A stretch of 64,000 bases of DNA from Microbacterium foliorum (GCF_006385575.1 NZ_CP041040.1:806001-870000); one strand, 5' to 3'. Positions 50,750-59,823 are shown, counted from the first letter of the stretch. Numbers and translations: made by a program. The notes: generated from the letters alone by a model not told the origin.

Positions 50750-50876
50750 CCGCTTCCGCCCAAAGGAGGGGAGCCCCATCGAGCTCGGGGTGCTCAGGGC
50801 GCGGCGCGCGTTTCGTGAGCAGCGATGTGCGGCGGCTACAGTCTCAGGCGAACCATCTACGAAAGAGGCACTGCTG

Positions 50877-51350
50877 ATGACTGACCAGACGAGGCTCGCG
50901 CAGCTGGAGAAAGAGCACGTCGACCTGGTCCTGCGTCGGTTCGACCGCGCGGACGCATGGCAGCTCGGGAGGTCCATCGCAGAGCGGGCGCTGGCGCAGG
51001 GAGCTCCGGTTGCGGTCGATGTGCGCACCGCCTCCGGCATCCTGTTCCACGCATCGCTGCCTGGTGCGACGGCCGACAACGACGCCTGGGTGCAGAAGAA
51101 GGCCGCGACCGCCCTGCGGTTCGAGACCAGCACCGCGCTGCTCGAAGCACGTGTCGCCAGCGGCGGGCGCGACATGTTCGAGCCTGGATGGCTCGACCCC
51201 GTCACGTATGCGGTCGCCGGAGGCGCGGTGCCCATCCGTGTCGAAGGTGTGGGCGTCGTCGCCGTCGCGACCGTGTCGGGGCTTCCGTCAGCGGATGATC
51301 ACGACCTCGTCGTCGAGGGGATCACGGCGTTGGAGCTGCTCGCCGGGTGA
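50877..51350 (+). CDS. UPF0303 / GlcG-HbpS-like protein
   Basis: A 157-residue protein with the UPF0303 pattern FDRADAWQLGRSIAERAL, VAVDVRTASGILFHASLPG, ATADNDAWVQKKAATALRF and a C-terminal helix. The wider GlcG/HbpS family includes haem-binding and degrading members, but function is not established for this branch. The ATG at 50877 is preceded by AGAGG; a TACAGT hexamer about 40 bases upstream may be its own -10. It follows the FHA gene in the same direction after 127 bases and may be independent. Confidence 0.75.
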   Translation: MTDQTRLAQLEKEHVDLVLRRFDRADAWQLGRSIAERALAQGAPVAVDVRTASGILFHASLPGATADNDAWVQKKAATALRFETSTALLEARVASGGRDMFEPGWLDPVTYAVAGGAVPIRVEGVGVVAVATVSGLPSADDHDLVVEGITALELLAG

Positions 51351-51455
51351 AGCACCGAGCGCTCTGCTCGCGCAACAGCGCCACGAGCAGTGTCCGCAAA
51401 GGGTTCCGCATCGAGTTCCTCATGACTCTTCAGTGTCTCGAGCCCAGGAATCGTC

Positions 51456-51974
51456 TCAGTAGTCGGGGTGCAGGCGCAGCCGTGAGGCGATCTGTGCTGC
51501 CTGCTCGGCGGGCGTCAGCGCGATGTCGATCTCGATCGCCCTCTCGTCGTCTTCCAGCGGCTCGAGCGTGGCGAACTGCGAGTCGAGCAGCGTGGCCGGC
51601 ATGAAGTGACCCTGACGGCGCAGCATCCGATCGAGGATCAGTTCGCGCGAGCCGGTGAAGTGCACGAACGTGACCGCATCCCGGCGAAGCACGTCGCGGT
51701 AGCTGCGGCGCAGCGCCGAGCACGTGACGATGCCGGGCTCGCCCGCCTCGACGCGTTCGTCGATCCACTCGGCGATGCGGTCGAGCCAGGGCCAGCGGTC
51801 GTCGTCGTTGAGCGCATGGCCGGCCGCCATCTTGGCGACGTTCGCCTCGGGGTGCAGGTCGTCGCCCTCTTCGAAGGCCCAGCCGAGCCGGCCGGCGAGC
51901 ATGGCCGCGACTGTCGATTTTCCGGTACTGGCGACGCCCATGAAGACGAGGACGGGTGCGTTGACGGACATCAT
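51456..51974 (-). CDS. gntK: Gluconokinase
   Basis: A 172-residue kinase of the GntK type that makes 6-phosphogluconate. The P-loop is GVASTGKST (Lys19), followed by EEGDDLHPEANVAKMAAGHALNDDDRWPWL, a signature of this family, and CSALRRSYRDVLR with HFTG further on. Start is the ATG at 51974 or the adjacent one at 51971. The gene lies seven bases downstream of gntP on the same strand, so uptake and phosphorylation are co-expressed. Confidence 0.93.
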   Translation of the reverse strand: MMSVNAPVLVFMGVASTGKSTVAAMLAGRLGWAFEEGDDLHPEANVAKMAAGHALNDDDRWPWLDRIAEWIDERVEAGEPGIVTCSALRRSYRDVLRRDAVTFVHFTGSRELILDRMLRRQGHFMPATLLDSQFATLEPLEDDERAIEIDIALTPAEQAAQIASRLRLHPDY

Positions 51975-51981
51975 GGCGCGC

Positions 51982-53391
51982 TCAGACGAAGAGGCTCAGG
52001 ACGAGGACTCCGGCGAGGCCGGTGACCGAGATGAGGCATTCGAGTACTGTCCATGACTTCAGAGTCTGCGGGATGCTGAGGCCGAAGTACTCCTTGATGA
52101 GCCAGAAGCCCGCGTCGTTGACGTGCGACAGGAACACCGATCCCGAGCCGATCGCGAGCACGAGCAGCGCGACCATGGGGGAGTCGAGAGTCTCGGTGAG
52201 CGGCTGCAGGATGCCGGCGGCGGTGATCGTTGCGACGGTCGCCGATCCGGTGGCGATGCGGATGACCACGGCCACCAACCAGGCGAGGATCAGCACCGAG
52301 ACCGAGGAGCCGGAGACGAACTGGGCGATCACGTCTCCGATGCCGGTGTCGACCAGCACCTGCTTGAAACCGCCGCCGGCACCGACGATCAGCAGGATGC
52401 CGGCGATCGGGCCGAGCGACGATCCGACGATGTCGTTGATCTTGGTGCGGTCGAAGCCGGCGCCGCGTCCGAGGATGAAGAAGCCGGCGAGCACGGCGAT
52501 GAGCAGCGCGATGACCGGGGTGCCGAGGAAGTCGAGAGCGAGCTTCCAAGGGGCGTCCGACCCTGCGGCCGAGATGTCGGCGACGGCCTTCGCGAGCATG
52601 AGGAACACGGGCAGCAGGATGCTGAAGAGCGTGGCGCCGAACGAGGGGCGACGACGCTGTTCGACGCCCTCGTCCTCTTCGGTGACGAACAGCTCGGGCA
52701 CTGGCACATCGACCCAGCGCTCGGCGAAACGCGCGAAGAGGGGACCCGAGATGATCACGGCGGGGATCGCGACGATCACACCGAAGGCGAGAGTGAGGCC
52801 GAGGTTCGCTCCGAGGGCATCGATAGCCGCGAGAGGGCCGGGGTGCGGGGGCACGAGGCCGTGCATGGCCGAGAGGCCGGCGAGCGTCGGGATCGCGATG
52901 CGCATGAGCGGCGCACCCGAGCGGCGGGCGACGAGGATGATGACAGGCACGAGGAGCACGAGGCCGACCTCGAAGAACATCGGAAGGCCGATCACGGCGC
53001 CGATGAGTCCCATGACCCAGGGCAGCGAGCGGGCGCTGGCCCGGCTGACGAGAGTGTCGACGATGCGATCGGCGCCGCCCGAGTCGGCGAGGAGCTTGCC
53101 GTAGATCGCGCCGAGCGCGATCAGGATGCCGACGCCACCCATGGTCGTGCCGAAGCCGGTCGAGAAGCTGGTGACGGATGCGCTGATGTCCATGCCCGCG
53201 ATTGCGCCGGTGGCGAGTGCGCCGATCGTGAGCGAGAGGAAGGGGTGCAGCTTCACCCAGGTGATGAGGACGATGATGATCGCGATCCCCAGTACTGCTG
53301 CGGTGATCAGCTGACCAGCGGGGCGGTCCGGCGTGGCAGTGTCGGTGACTGCCGCCATGATCGCGTCGGTGGCGGGGGTGAAGAGTGCCAT
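51982..53391 (-). CDS. gntP: Gluconate permease, GntP family
   Basis: A 469-residue transporter with about 12-14 helices and GntP-family segments such as GFGTTMGGVGILIALGAIYGKLLADSGGADRI (given in part), SHVNDAGFWLIKEYFG and TGSATVATITAAGIL. It imports gluconate by proton symport. The ATG has AAGGAAG at a five-base distance. It forms a two-gene unit with gntK and is divergent from the GntR-type regulator; palindromes lie in the gap. Confidence 0.93.
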   Translation of the reverse strand: MALFTPATDAIMAAVTDTATPDRPAGQLITAAVLGIAIIIVLITWVKLHPFLSLTIGALATGAIAGMDISASVTSFSTGFGTTMGGVGILIALGAIYGKLLADSGGADRIVDTLVSRASARSLPWVMGLIGAVIGLPMFFEVGLVLLVPVIILVARRSGAPLMRIAIPTLAGLSAMHGLVPPHPGPLAAIDALGANLGLTLAFGVIVAIPAVIISGPLFARFAERWVDVPVPELFVTEEDEGVEQRRRPSFGATLFSILLPVFLMLAKAVADISAAGSDAPWKLALDFLGTPVIALLIAVLAGFFILGRGAGFDRTKINDIVGSSLGPIAGILLIVGAGGGFKQVLVDTGIGDVIAQFVSGSSVSVLILAWLVAVVIRIATGSATVATITAAGILQPLTETLDSPMVALLVLAIGSGSVFLSHVNDAGFWLIKEYFGLSIPQTLKSWTVLECLISVTGLAGVLVLSLFV

Positions 53392-53409
53392 GAGCTTCCT
53401 TGATCCGGG

Positions 53410-53455
53410 CGTGGTTTACGACCTTATGCCGTACATAATAAGCACGCATACCACG
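53410..53455. promoter_or_regulatory. Candidate GntR operator between gntP and its regulator
   Basis: TTATG-CCGTA-CATAA (53424-53438) is a perfect short palindrome. It sits inside larger arms CGTGGTTTACG (53410-53420) and CGCATACCACG (53445-53455) that match at 8 of 11 positions. The location, 33 bases before the gntP start, is right for a repressor of gntP-gntK. Confidence 0.6.
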
Positions 53456-53528
53456 TCATGCGCAACATAATCGAAACATGAGTGTGAGATGCACCGTCTG
53501 AGGAGCCGGAGACGGGCATACTCGACAT

Positions 53529-54236
53529 ATGACCGTCTCCGGCGCCGGAAGCCCTGTGCACGACTCGCTCGTCGCCGAGCTCGGTAGGGCGATCGTCGAC
53601 GGTGAGCACCCGCCGGGCTCGCGGATGCTCACTGTCGAGCTGGCTAGCGAGAGAGGCGTGTCCCGCTCGGCCGCGCGTGAGGCCGTTCGCGTTCTGGAGT
53701 CCTTCGGACTCGTCTGGGTCCGCCGCAAGTCCGGCGTCGAGGTGCGGCCCAGGGCCGACTGGAACGTCTACGCCCCCGAGGTCATCGCGTGGCGTCTCGC
53801 CGGCCCGGGCCGTGACGAGCAGCTGCGAGAACTCAGCCAGCTGCGATCCGTCATCGAGCCGCTCGCAGCGCGTCTCGCGGCCGGCGCGGCCACCTCGGAG
53901 CAGAGGGTCGACCTCGTCTCGCTCGTCGTGGCGATGGGGCAGGAGGACCACGAGGCCGATCGCGAGCGATACCTCATGGCCGACATCCGATTCCACCGGC
54001 TCCTCCTCGACGCATCCGGCAACGGGATGCTCGCCGCGCTCGGCGGCACGGTGGAGGCGGTGCTCCGCGGGCGCACCGCCCACTCCCTCATGCCTCACGT
54101 GGCCAACCAGAACGCGGTGCAGTGGCATCGCGATGTCGCGTTCGCGGTGGCGAGCGGCGACGCGGATGCCGCGGCGACCGCCATGCGCAACATCGTCTCG
54201 GAGGCTGACGAGGCCATGCAGCGCGCCGCCGAGTAG
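53529..54236 (+). CDS. GntR-family (FadR type) regulator of the gluconate genes
   Basis: A 235-residue regulator with an N-terminal winged helix (PPGSRMLTVELASERGVSRS, then AAREAVRVLESFGLVWVRRK). A helical FCD ligand domain follows, with metal-binding-type residues in DIRFHRLLLDASGN and the His of WHRDVAFAVASGD. This class often binds a sugar acid. Divergent from gntP-gntK with palindromes between, so gluconate or 6-phosphogluconate is the expected effector. The ATG stands six bases after CATACT. Confidence 0.88.
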   Translation: MTVSGAGSPVHDSLVAELGRAIVDGEHPPGSRMLTVELASERGVSRSAAREAVRVLESFGLVWVRRKSGVEVRPRADWNVYAPEVIAWRLAGPGRDEQLRELSQLRSVIEPLAARLAAGAATSEQRVDLVSLVVAMGQEDHEADRERYLMADIRFHRLLLDASGNGMLAALGGTVEAVLRGRTAHSLMPHVANQNAVQWHRDVAFAVASGDADAAATAMRNIVSEADEAMQRAAE

Positions 54237-54305
54237 CGCCGCGCCCATGCGTCTGCGGCGCGAAGCGGGTGACACCGAGGCCCTGCATCCGTCACACTGA
54301 GTGCC

Positions 54306-55196
54306 ATGGGATCAGCGTTGACCACCATAGGACTCCCCGTCGCCCTCGGCATCATCATGCTGGGGCTCGGTCTCAGCCTCACGCTCGCCGACTTCGCTCG
54401 AGTGCTGAAGCAGCCGAAGGCGGTGATCATCGCGCTGCTCTGTCAGCTCATCCTCCTGCCGGCGATCTGCTTCGGTCTCGTGCTCCTCTTCGAGTTGCCG
54501 CCTGTGCTCGCCGTCGGCATGATGATGCTCGCAGCCTCTCCGGGAGGCACCACCGCGAATCTGTACAGCCATCTGTTCCGTGGCGACATCGCGTTGAACA
54601 TCTCGCTCACGGCCGTCAATTCCGTGATCGCCGTGATCACCCTGCCGCTCATCACGAACTTCGCGATCGCGTACTTCCAGCCCTTCGACGACCAGCTCGG
54701 TCTGCAGTGGGCGAAGGCTCTCGAGGTGTTCGCGATCGTCCTGCTCCCCGTCGCCCTCGGCATGCTCATCCGCCGACTCGCACCGAAGTTCGCCGAGGGG
54801 ATGGACAAACCGGTGCGCATCGCCTCGGTCGTGATCCTCGTCGTCGTGATCGGCGGGGCCGTGGCCTCGAACTGGTCCCTGCTGGTGGCGAACTTCACGC
54901 AGCTCGCACTGATCACCGTGCTGTTCTGCGTGATCAGCCTCGCGATCGGCTTCCTCGTGCCGCGTCTGCTCCGCGTCGGCCGACGTCAGGCGATCGCGAC
55001 CTCGTTCGAGATCGGCATCCACAACGCGACTCTCGCGATCGTCATCGCCCAGTCCGTGCTCGGATCCGTCGAGCTGAGTCTGCCGGCGGCGGTCTACGGG
55101 GTGCTGATGTTCTTCGTCGCGTTCGGCTTCGGGTTCCTCATCCGCGATCGCTCGGAGCCCGCGGACTCGGCCTCCGCACCGACTCGAGCTTCATAG
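54306..55196 (+). CDS. Bile acid:sodium symporter family (BASS) membrane protein
   Basis: A 296-residue membrane protein with about nine to ten helices and the BASS/SBF pattern: LASPGG-like MMLAASPGGTTANLYSHLFRG, ISLTAVNSVIAVITLPLI, and FEIGIHNATLAIVIAQS. Bacterial members transport organic anions such as pantoate or keto acids; none is indicated here. The ATG at 54306 has CACACT seven bases upstream and no ribosome-binding site. The FBP-domain gene follows after nine bases. Confidence 0.87.
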   Translation: MGSALTTIGLPVALGIIMLGLGLSLTLADFARVLKQPKAVIIALLCQLILLPAICFGLVLLFELPPVLAVGMMMLAASPGGTTANLYSHLFRGDIALNISLTAVNSVIAVITLPLITNFAIAYFQPFDDQLGLQWAKALEVFAIVLLPVALGMLIRRLAPKFAEGMDKPVRIASVVILVVVIGGAVASNWSLLVANFTQLALITVLFCVISLAIGFLVPRLLRVGRRQAIATSFEIGIHNATLAIVIAQSVLGSVELSLPAAVYGVLMFFVAFGFGFLIRDRSEPADSASAPTRAS

Positions 55197-55205
55197 ACTG
55201 GTCGG

Positions 55206-55697
55206 ATGCGAGCGCTCACCGAGGCAGACATCCGTTCGTCCTTCGTCAACGCGGATGCGGACGAGCTGCGAGTCATGGAGATGCCGCACGACTTCGTCCT
55301 CGTCGACTGGGACTACCTGGACTTCTTCGCATGGCGCGATCCGAGCGCCGGGCGTCGCGGCTATGTCCTGACCCAGCATGAGGGGGAGATCTCCGGAGTC
55401 GTCCTCCGAGTCTCCGACCCCGGCCGCGGGCGTTCGGGGATGTGCAACATCTGCCACACAATGCAGCCAGGCAACCAGGTGGCGCTCTTCTCGGCCCGAC
55501 GTGCCGGCGAGGCAGGGCTGCGCGGAGATTCGGTGGGAACCTACATCTGCGCAGATCTCTCGTGCCACGAGAACGTGAGGCTTGCGCACCCCCTCGCGCC
55601 CAACGAGGTGCTGGCACCCGGACAGGTGGATATGCGCCTCGACGGCACCCGACGGCGTATGGAGGCTTTCGCCAAGCGGGTGCGGGACGAGAGCTGA
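55206..55697 (+). CDS. FBP/FusB-like treble-clef zinc-finger protein
   Basis: A 163-residue protein. The C-terminal half has the four-cysteine treble clef of the FBP family (CNICHTM and then CADLSCHENVRL). This fold is shared with elongation factor G-binding proteins such as FusB, which release EF-G from fusidic acid-stalled ribosomes. Actinobacterial homologues are common, but resistance is unproven for most. The ATG stands six bases after TAGACT, matching the leaderless pattern, and is nine bases after the BASS gene. Confidence 0.8.
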   Translation: MRALTEADIRSSFVNADADELRVMEMPHDFVLVDWDYLDFFAWRDPSAGRRGYVLTQHEGEISGVVLRVSDPGRGRSGMCNICHTMQPGNQVALFSARRAGEAGLRGDSVGTYICADLSCHENVRLAHPLAPNEVLAPGQVDMRLDGTRRRMEAFAKRVRDES

Positions 55698-55743
55698 TCG
55701 CAGTTAGCCTGGTGGCCAACGTCCTGTGCTCGAAGGAGAAGCC

Positions 55744-56538
55744 ATGAACGATGCCATCCTGTTCGCCGTCGACGGGGGACTGGCCCGGCTCACGCTGAAC
55801 CGCCCCGCGAGGCTCAACGCCTTCAATGCCGATCTGGCGCACGCCTGGCGCGATGCGACCGCAGAGGCCACGTCGCGGTCAGACGTCAAGGCGATCCTGA
55901 TCGACGCCGCCGGCCCGGCGTTCTGCGCCGGCGGCGACGTGATCGACATGGCGACGGCCATGGGGTCCGCAGACGACATCACCGCGCTCGCCGAGGTGAT
56001 CAACACCGGCATCCGCTCGCTCACCGAGTCGGCGGTGCCGGTCGTCGCCGCAGCACATGGCACGACGGCAGGCGGTGGGCTCGGGATTCTGCTCAGCAGT
56101 GACTACGCCGTCGTCGGTTCGCGGTCTCGCCTCGGCAGTCTTTACGCGAACATCGGGCTCACCCCCGACCTCTCGGTATCGGCCCAGCTCGCTCGGGCGG
56201 TCGGACAGCGTCGGGCGTTGCAGCTGGTGCTGCAGGACCGCCTGCTGTCCGCCGCCGAGGCCGTGGAATGGGGCCTCGTCGCCGAGGCTGTCGAAGGGTC
56301 GGACTCGGCGGACGAAGCCGACCTGGTGCGAGCCCGCGCCGAAGAGGTCGCCCGCTTCTGGCTGGCCGGTGCCGCAGAGGCCTATGGAAACGCCAAGCGA
56401 CTCGTTCGCTCGCAGCCCGAGCGAACGTTCGCAGAGCAGCTGAGCGAGGAGGCGCGGTCGATCGGCGCCGCCATGGCGACGCCGGATGCCCAGGCTCGGA
56501 TCGCCGCCTTCGCCGCCTCCTCCGCGCACAAACGCTGA
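55744..56538 (+). CDS. Enoyl-CoA hydratase/isomerase family protein
   Basis: A 264-residue crotonase-fold protein. The N-terminus is LARLTLNRPARLNAFNADL, the oxyanion-hole segments are FCAGGDVIDM and HGTTAGGGLGILLSSDYAV, and the C-terminal helices are normal. In the two positions of the catalytic Glu pair of true hydratases I see Leu-Tyr-Ala-Asn (LGSLYANIGLTPD) with no clear Glu, so it may be an isomerase or another crotonase activity. The ATG at 55744 has GAAGGAG upstream. Single gene; no linked beta-oxidation partner. Confidence 0.8.
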   Translation: MNDAILFAVDGGLARLTLNRPARLNAFNADLAHAWRDATAEATSRSDVKAILIDAAGPAFCAGGDVIDMATAMGSADDITALAEVINTGIRSLTESAVPVVAAAHGTTAGGGLGILLSSDYAVVGSRSRLGSLYANIGLTPDLSVSAQLARAVGQRRALQLVLQDRLLSAAEAVEWGLVAEAVEGSDSADEADLVRARAEEVARFWLAGAAEAYGNAKRLVRSQPERTFAEQLSEEARSIGAAMATPDAQARIAAFAASSAHKR

Positions 56539-56652
56539 CCGCTGCACCGGAGCCGATTCGCTCCGATGTATCCACGGATCGCGCCGCCGCTGGCTGCCTT
56601 CGCGGCGTCGCGTGCAAGGATGAACGCAACGCCGCCCAACGAGAGGAACGCG

Positions 56653-57627
56653 ATGACGCAGCCGGAGATCGCCCAGCAGCCCCCTGCGCTGGTCGAGAAG
56701 ACGAACATGTCACTTCTCATCAGAGGGGCGATCTGGATCGCCATCGGCGCGCTCATCGCCGCCGCGCTCGTCTGCGTCGTGTGGGTACTGGTCGGCGATC
56801 AGGACGGGTTGATCGGCCGGGCCTTCCTCACCATCCTGCTGCTCGCGGCGTTCGCAGGCATCGCGATCCTCGAGGCCGGACTCGCACCGAACCGTCCCGA
56901 CTGGCTCGCCCTGTCGAGCATGGTCAGCTGGATCGTCGCTCTGCTGGTCGGAGCCGTCAAGATCTGGCTGCCCGAGGACGATCAGTTCTTCACCGGCGCC
57001 GAGCGCTTCTTCCAGCTGCTCCTGGTCGTCGGAATCCTCCAGCTCGCCCTGTTGCATGTTCGGCTGTTCACGCCGGCCGCGCAGCGCCACGTGACGACGT
57101 TCACCCGCATCATCTACATCGCGACGATCGTGTTCCTCGGCGGTCTCGTGGCCATGCTGATCTTCTTCCTCACGTTCCCGAACACCTTCGACTACGGCGA
57201 GCTCTACTGGCGCATCGTCGTGGCGCTCACGATCCTCGCGGCGGTGGGAACCACGTTGATCCCCCTGCTGAACGCTCTGTTCGCTCCTCGCAAGCCTGCA
57301 AGCGCTCGTGCCGCCGTCGCTCACGGCGTCGCTGCCGCTCCCGCATGGCCGACGTACGCAGACGGTCGCACTCCACTGCCGGTGCTGCCCGACGGTTCGC
57401 CGGACTGGAACGCCTACTACACGGGTCACCCGTCCGCTCAGCCTCTTCAGGCCCCGCAGCAGGCGCTGCCGGCCGCTCCGGCCCCGCAGCCGTTCCCGGT
57501 CGCACCCTTCCCGGCCTCCCCGGACCCGTACTCGCAGGCACAGCCGGCGCCTCCTGTGCCGCCGGCGCCAGATGCCCCCGCTGCTTACCCCGCAGCTCCG
57601 CCGGCTCCGCCGTTCCCGCCGCAGTGA
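56653..57627 (+). CDS. Membrane protein with proline-rich C-terminus
   Basis: A 324-residue protein: six or so membrane helices between residues 20 and 215, then a cytoplasmic tail of about 105 residues rich in Pro, Ala and Gln (PQPFPVAPFPASPDPYSQAQ and PPVPPAPDAPAAYPAAPPAP). The tail contains the motif PDGSPDWNAYYTGHP. I do not recognise the family. The ATG at 56653 has GAGAGGA upstream. The inositol monophosphatase gene overlaps it by four bases, so expression is coupled. Confidence 0.68.
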   Translation: MTQPEIAQQPPALVEKTNMSLLIRGAIWIAIGALIAAALVCVVWVLVGDQDGLIGRAFLTILLLAAFAGIAILEAGLAPNRPDWLALSSMVSWIVALLVGAVKIWLPEDDQFFTGAERFFQLLLVVGILQLALLHVRLFTPAAQRHVTTFTRIIYIATIVFLGGLVAMLIFFLTFPNTFDYGELYWRIVVALTILAAVGTTLIPLLNALFAPRKPASARAAVAHGVAAAPAWPTYADGRTPLPVLPDGSPDWNAYYTGHPSAQPLQAPQQALPAAPAPQPFPVAPFPASPDPYSQAQPAPPVPPAPDAPAAYPAAPPAPPFPPQ

Positions 57628-58418
57628 GCCTCGAACTCGAGCTCGCCGACCTCGCCTCTCGGATCGCGCGCGAGGCCGGCGACCTGGCACGCACGCGTCG
57701 CGCCGAAGGCGTGCACCTCGCCGCGACGAAGTCGACGATCGCAGACATCGTGACGGACGCCGACCGCGAGGTCGAGCTGCTCATCCGTGAGCGCCTGCGG
57801 GTCGCTCGACCGGGCGACGGCTTCCTCGGTGAGGAATCGGAGGCCGAGCGGGGCGAGAGCGGAATCACCTGGGTCGTCGATCCCATCGACGGCACGGTGA
57901 ACTACGCCTACGGGATCCCCTCCTATGCCGTGAGTATTGCGGCGGTGCGCGGCAGCGCCGTTGCGGGGGAGTGGGAGGCCCTCTCCGCAGCCGTCTATGC
58001 CCCGGCATCCGCAGAGATGTTCACCGCTGCGAGGGGCCACGGCGCGTTTCTGGGAGACGCGCGACTCTCGGTCACGACCGAGACATCGGCTGGTGCGCTG
58101 CTGGCCACCGGCTTCGGGTATGACCCGGCGACGCACGACGGCGACCTCGCCACCGTGCGCAGGATCATGTCAATCGCCAGGGATCTCCGTCGTGCCGGTG
58201 CGGCCTCGCTGGACCTCGCGTTCGTGGCCGCCGGGCGACTGGACGGCTACTTCGAGCGCGGCCTGAAGCCCTGGGATCATGCGGCAGGCGCGCTGCTCGT
58301 CACCGAGGCGGGAGGCAGCGTCTCGCTGATCGATCGAGACTCGACGAGACCCATGCTCATCGCAGGTGGAATCGAGGTCCACCGACGGGTGCTCGATATT
58401 CTTCGAGATGAAACGTGA
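57624..58418 (+). CDS. Inositol monophosphatase family protein
   Basis: A 264-residue phosphatase with the Mg/Li-sensitive family motifs: GEES (Glu70/Glu71), WVVDPIDGTVNY (Asp86, Asp89), and near the end KPWDHAAGALLVTEAGG with the third metal Asp. It may act on inositol-1-phosphate, histidinol phosphate or another sugar phosphate; mycothiol and phosphatidylinositol synthesis make inositol phosphate plausible in actinobacteria. The GTG start overlaps the stop of the membrane protein gene by four bases. Confidence 0.87.
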   Translation: MSLELELADLASRIAREAGDLARTRRAEGVHLAATKSTIADIVTDADREVELLIRERLRVARPGDGFLGEESEAERGESGITWVVDPIDGTVNYAYGIPSYAVSIAAVRGSAVAGEWEALSAAVYAPASAEMFTAARGHGAFLGDARLSVTTETSAGALLATGFGYDPATHDGDLATVRRIMSIARDLRRAGAASLDLAFVAAGRLDGYFERGLKPWDHAAGALLVTEAGGSVSLIDRDSTRPMLIAGGIEVHRRVLDILRDET

Positions 58419-58542
58419 ACGATTCATGGCATTCACAGGTGGATCAGGCTAGGGTTTATCCGATCGTTACTTTCATCGGCCCGAATCGGTGAAGGTCCTA
58501 AGCGCCCCCGAGCTTGACGTTTTAAACCCGAGAGAATCTGAC

Positions 58543-59823
58543 TTGCCCTTCGAGAATCCCCAGGCTGCCTCTGCGCCCACGCGCCGGTCCAGCCGTCTCC
58601 GCACTGCGGCCTTCGAGGCCTCTGCGGCAGGAGTGACAGAAGCCGTCCCCGAAGCTGCACCCGTTTCCGAACCCGCGTCCGTCGCCTTCGAGACTCCGAC
58701 TTCGCGCCGCGCCGCGCGCCAGCGTCTGAACACCGCAGAGGTGTTCATCGCCGCGAGCGCGGTCGCCGCAGCGTCTGCAGCATCCGACTTGGCAGATGTC
58801 GTCGCGGTCGAGCCGACGGAGGCTCCCGAGGTCGTCATCGAGCCGGTTGCGGAACCTGCCGTCGAGCCCGCGGCGATGCCCGAGATGGCTGATGACGCTC
58901 ACCCGGAGCCTCAGCAGGCCGATTCGGGCGATGCCGGGCACCGCTCGAGCTCCGACGATGCTTTCGAGACCGCGGCCCGCGCGTTCCGCCGCGCCGCGCC
59001 CAAGAGTGCGTCCATGCCGACCGTCGAGCCCGAAGCCGCTGCGGCTGAAGAGACGCCTGTCGAGCACGTCGCCCGTCGTCGCCCGTCGGCCCGCAAGTTC
59101 CTCACAGTCGGCGCAACCGTCGGCGTGATGAGCCTCGCCGGACTCCTCGCGGTCGGAATGACGCTTCCTGCTGAGGCTGTGGCCGCAGTGCAGGGCACGC
59201 AGGCGATCACGGCGACATCTCTCGTGGCCGCGTCGGGCTCCAAGTCGGCGGACAAAGCCGGCGACGAGATCCAGGCCTTCGTCACCTCCTCCGATGTGCA
59301 GAACGAGTCGCTCGCAAGATCCGACAGCTTCTCGACCGTCTCCCTGATCCAGGTGGCATCCGAAGAGGGCATCAACTACTCCAACGAGGTCTTCACCAAC
59401 GACGCCGAGGCCGCGATCCAGTGGCCCTTCAAGGTCGGCGTGGGCATGAGCTCGGGCTACGGCATGCGCTGGGGTCGTCTGCACGAGGGCATCGACTTCG
59501 TCCCCGGCGAGGGGGCGCCCATCCAGGCGATCGCCGACGGCGTCGTGCGCACCGCCACCGAGCAGGGTGGCGCCTACGGCGTGACCGTCTACATCGATCA
59601 CGTGATCGACGGACAGATCGTCACGAGCCACTACTCGCACATGCAGTACGGCTCGCTGCAGGTCAAGGCCGGTCAGACCGTGAAGGTCGGCGACATCGTC
59701 GGGCACACGGGCAACACGGGCCGTTCCTACGGCGCGCACCTGCACTTCGAGATCATCATCAACGGAGGCACCATCGACCCGCTGCCGTGGTTGCGCGAGA
59801 ACGCGGGCCGCACCTCGTATTGA
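58543..59823 (+). CDS. Membrane-anchored M23 peptidase with long cytoplasmic N-terminus
   Basis: A 426-residue protein. Residues 1-185 are predicted cytoplasmic and disordered: Ala/Glu/Pro-rich with repeated basic patches (APTRRSSRLRTAAFEA, TSRRAARQRLNTAE, ARAFRRAAPK, ARRRPSARK). Residues about 186-208 are a single membrane helix. The extracellular part ends in a LytM-type M23 domain with zinc ligands His314 and Asp318 (HEGID) and catalytic HLH (His399, His401), so it probably cuts peptidoglycan cross-links. The start is uncertain: TTG at 58543 with AGAGAA upstream, or GTG at 58489. The leader has a TAGGGT hexamer (58450) and a small hairpin (58472-58493). Confidence 0.82.
   Translation: MPFENPQAASAPTRRSSRLRTAAFEASAAGVTEAVPEAAPVSEPASVAFETPTSRRAARQRLNTAEVFIAASAVAAASAASDLADVVAVEPTEAPEVVIEPVAEPAVEPAAMPEMADDAHPEPQQADSGDAGHRSSSDDAFETAARAFRRAAPKSASMPTVEPEAAAAEETPVEHVARRRPSARKFLTVGATVGVMSLAGLLAVGMTLPAEAVAAVQGTQAITATSLVAASGSKSADKAGDEIQAFVTSSDVQNESLARSDSFSTVSLIQVASEEGINYSNEVFTNDAEAAIQWPFKVGVGMSSGYGMRWGRLHEGIDFVPGEGAPIQAIADGVVRTATEQGGAYGVTVYIDHVIDGQIVTSHYSHMQYGSLQVKAGQTVKVGDIVGHTGNTGRSYGAHLHFEIIINGGTIDPLPWLRENAGRTSY

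Noticed and set aside
58419..58542. Possible c-di-AMP riboswitch before the M23 peptidase gene
   Set aside because: Such riboswitches often precede cell-wall hydrolase genes, but this leader is too short and lacks the conserved core; only a small hairpin is seen.
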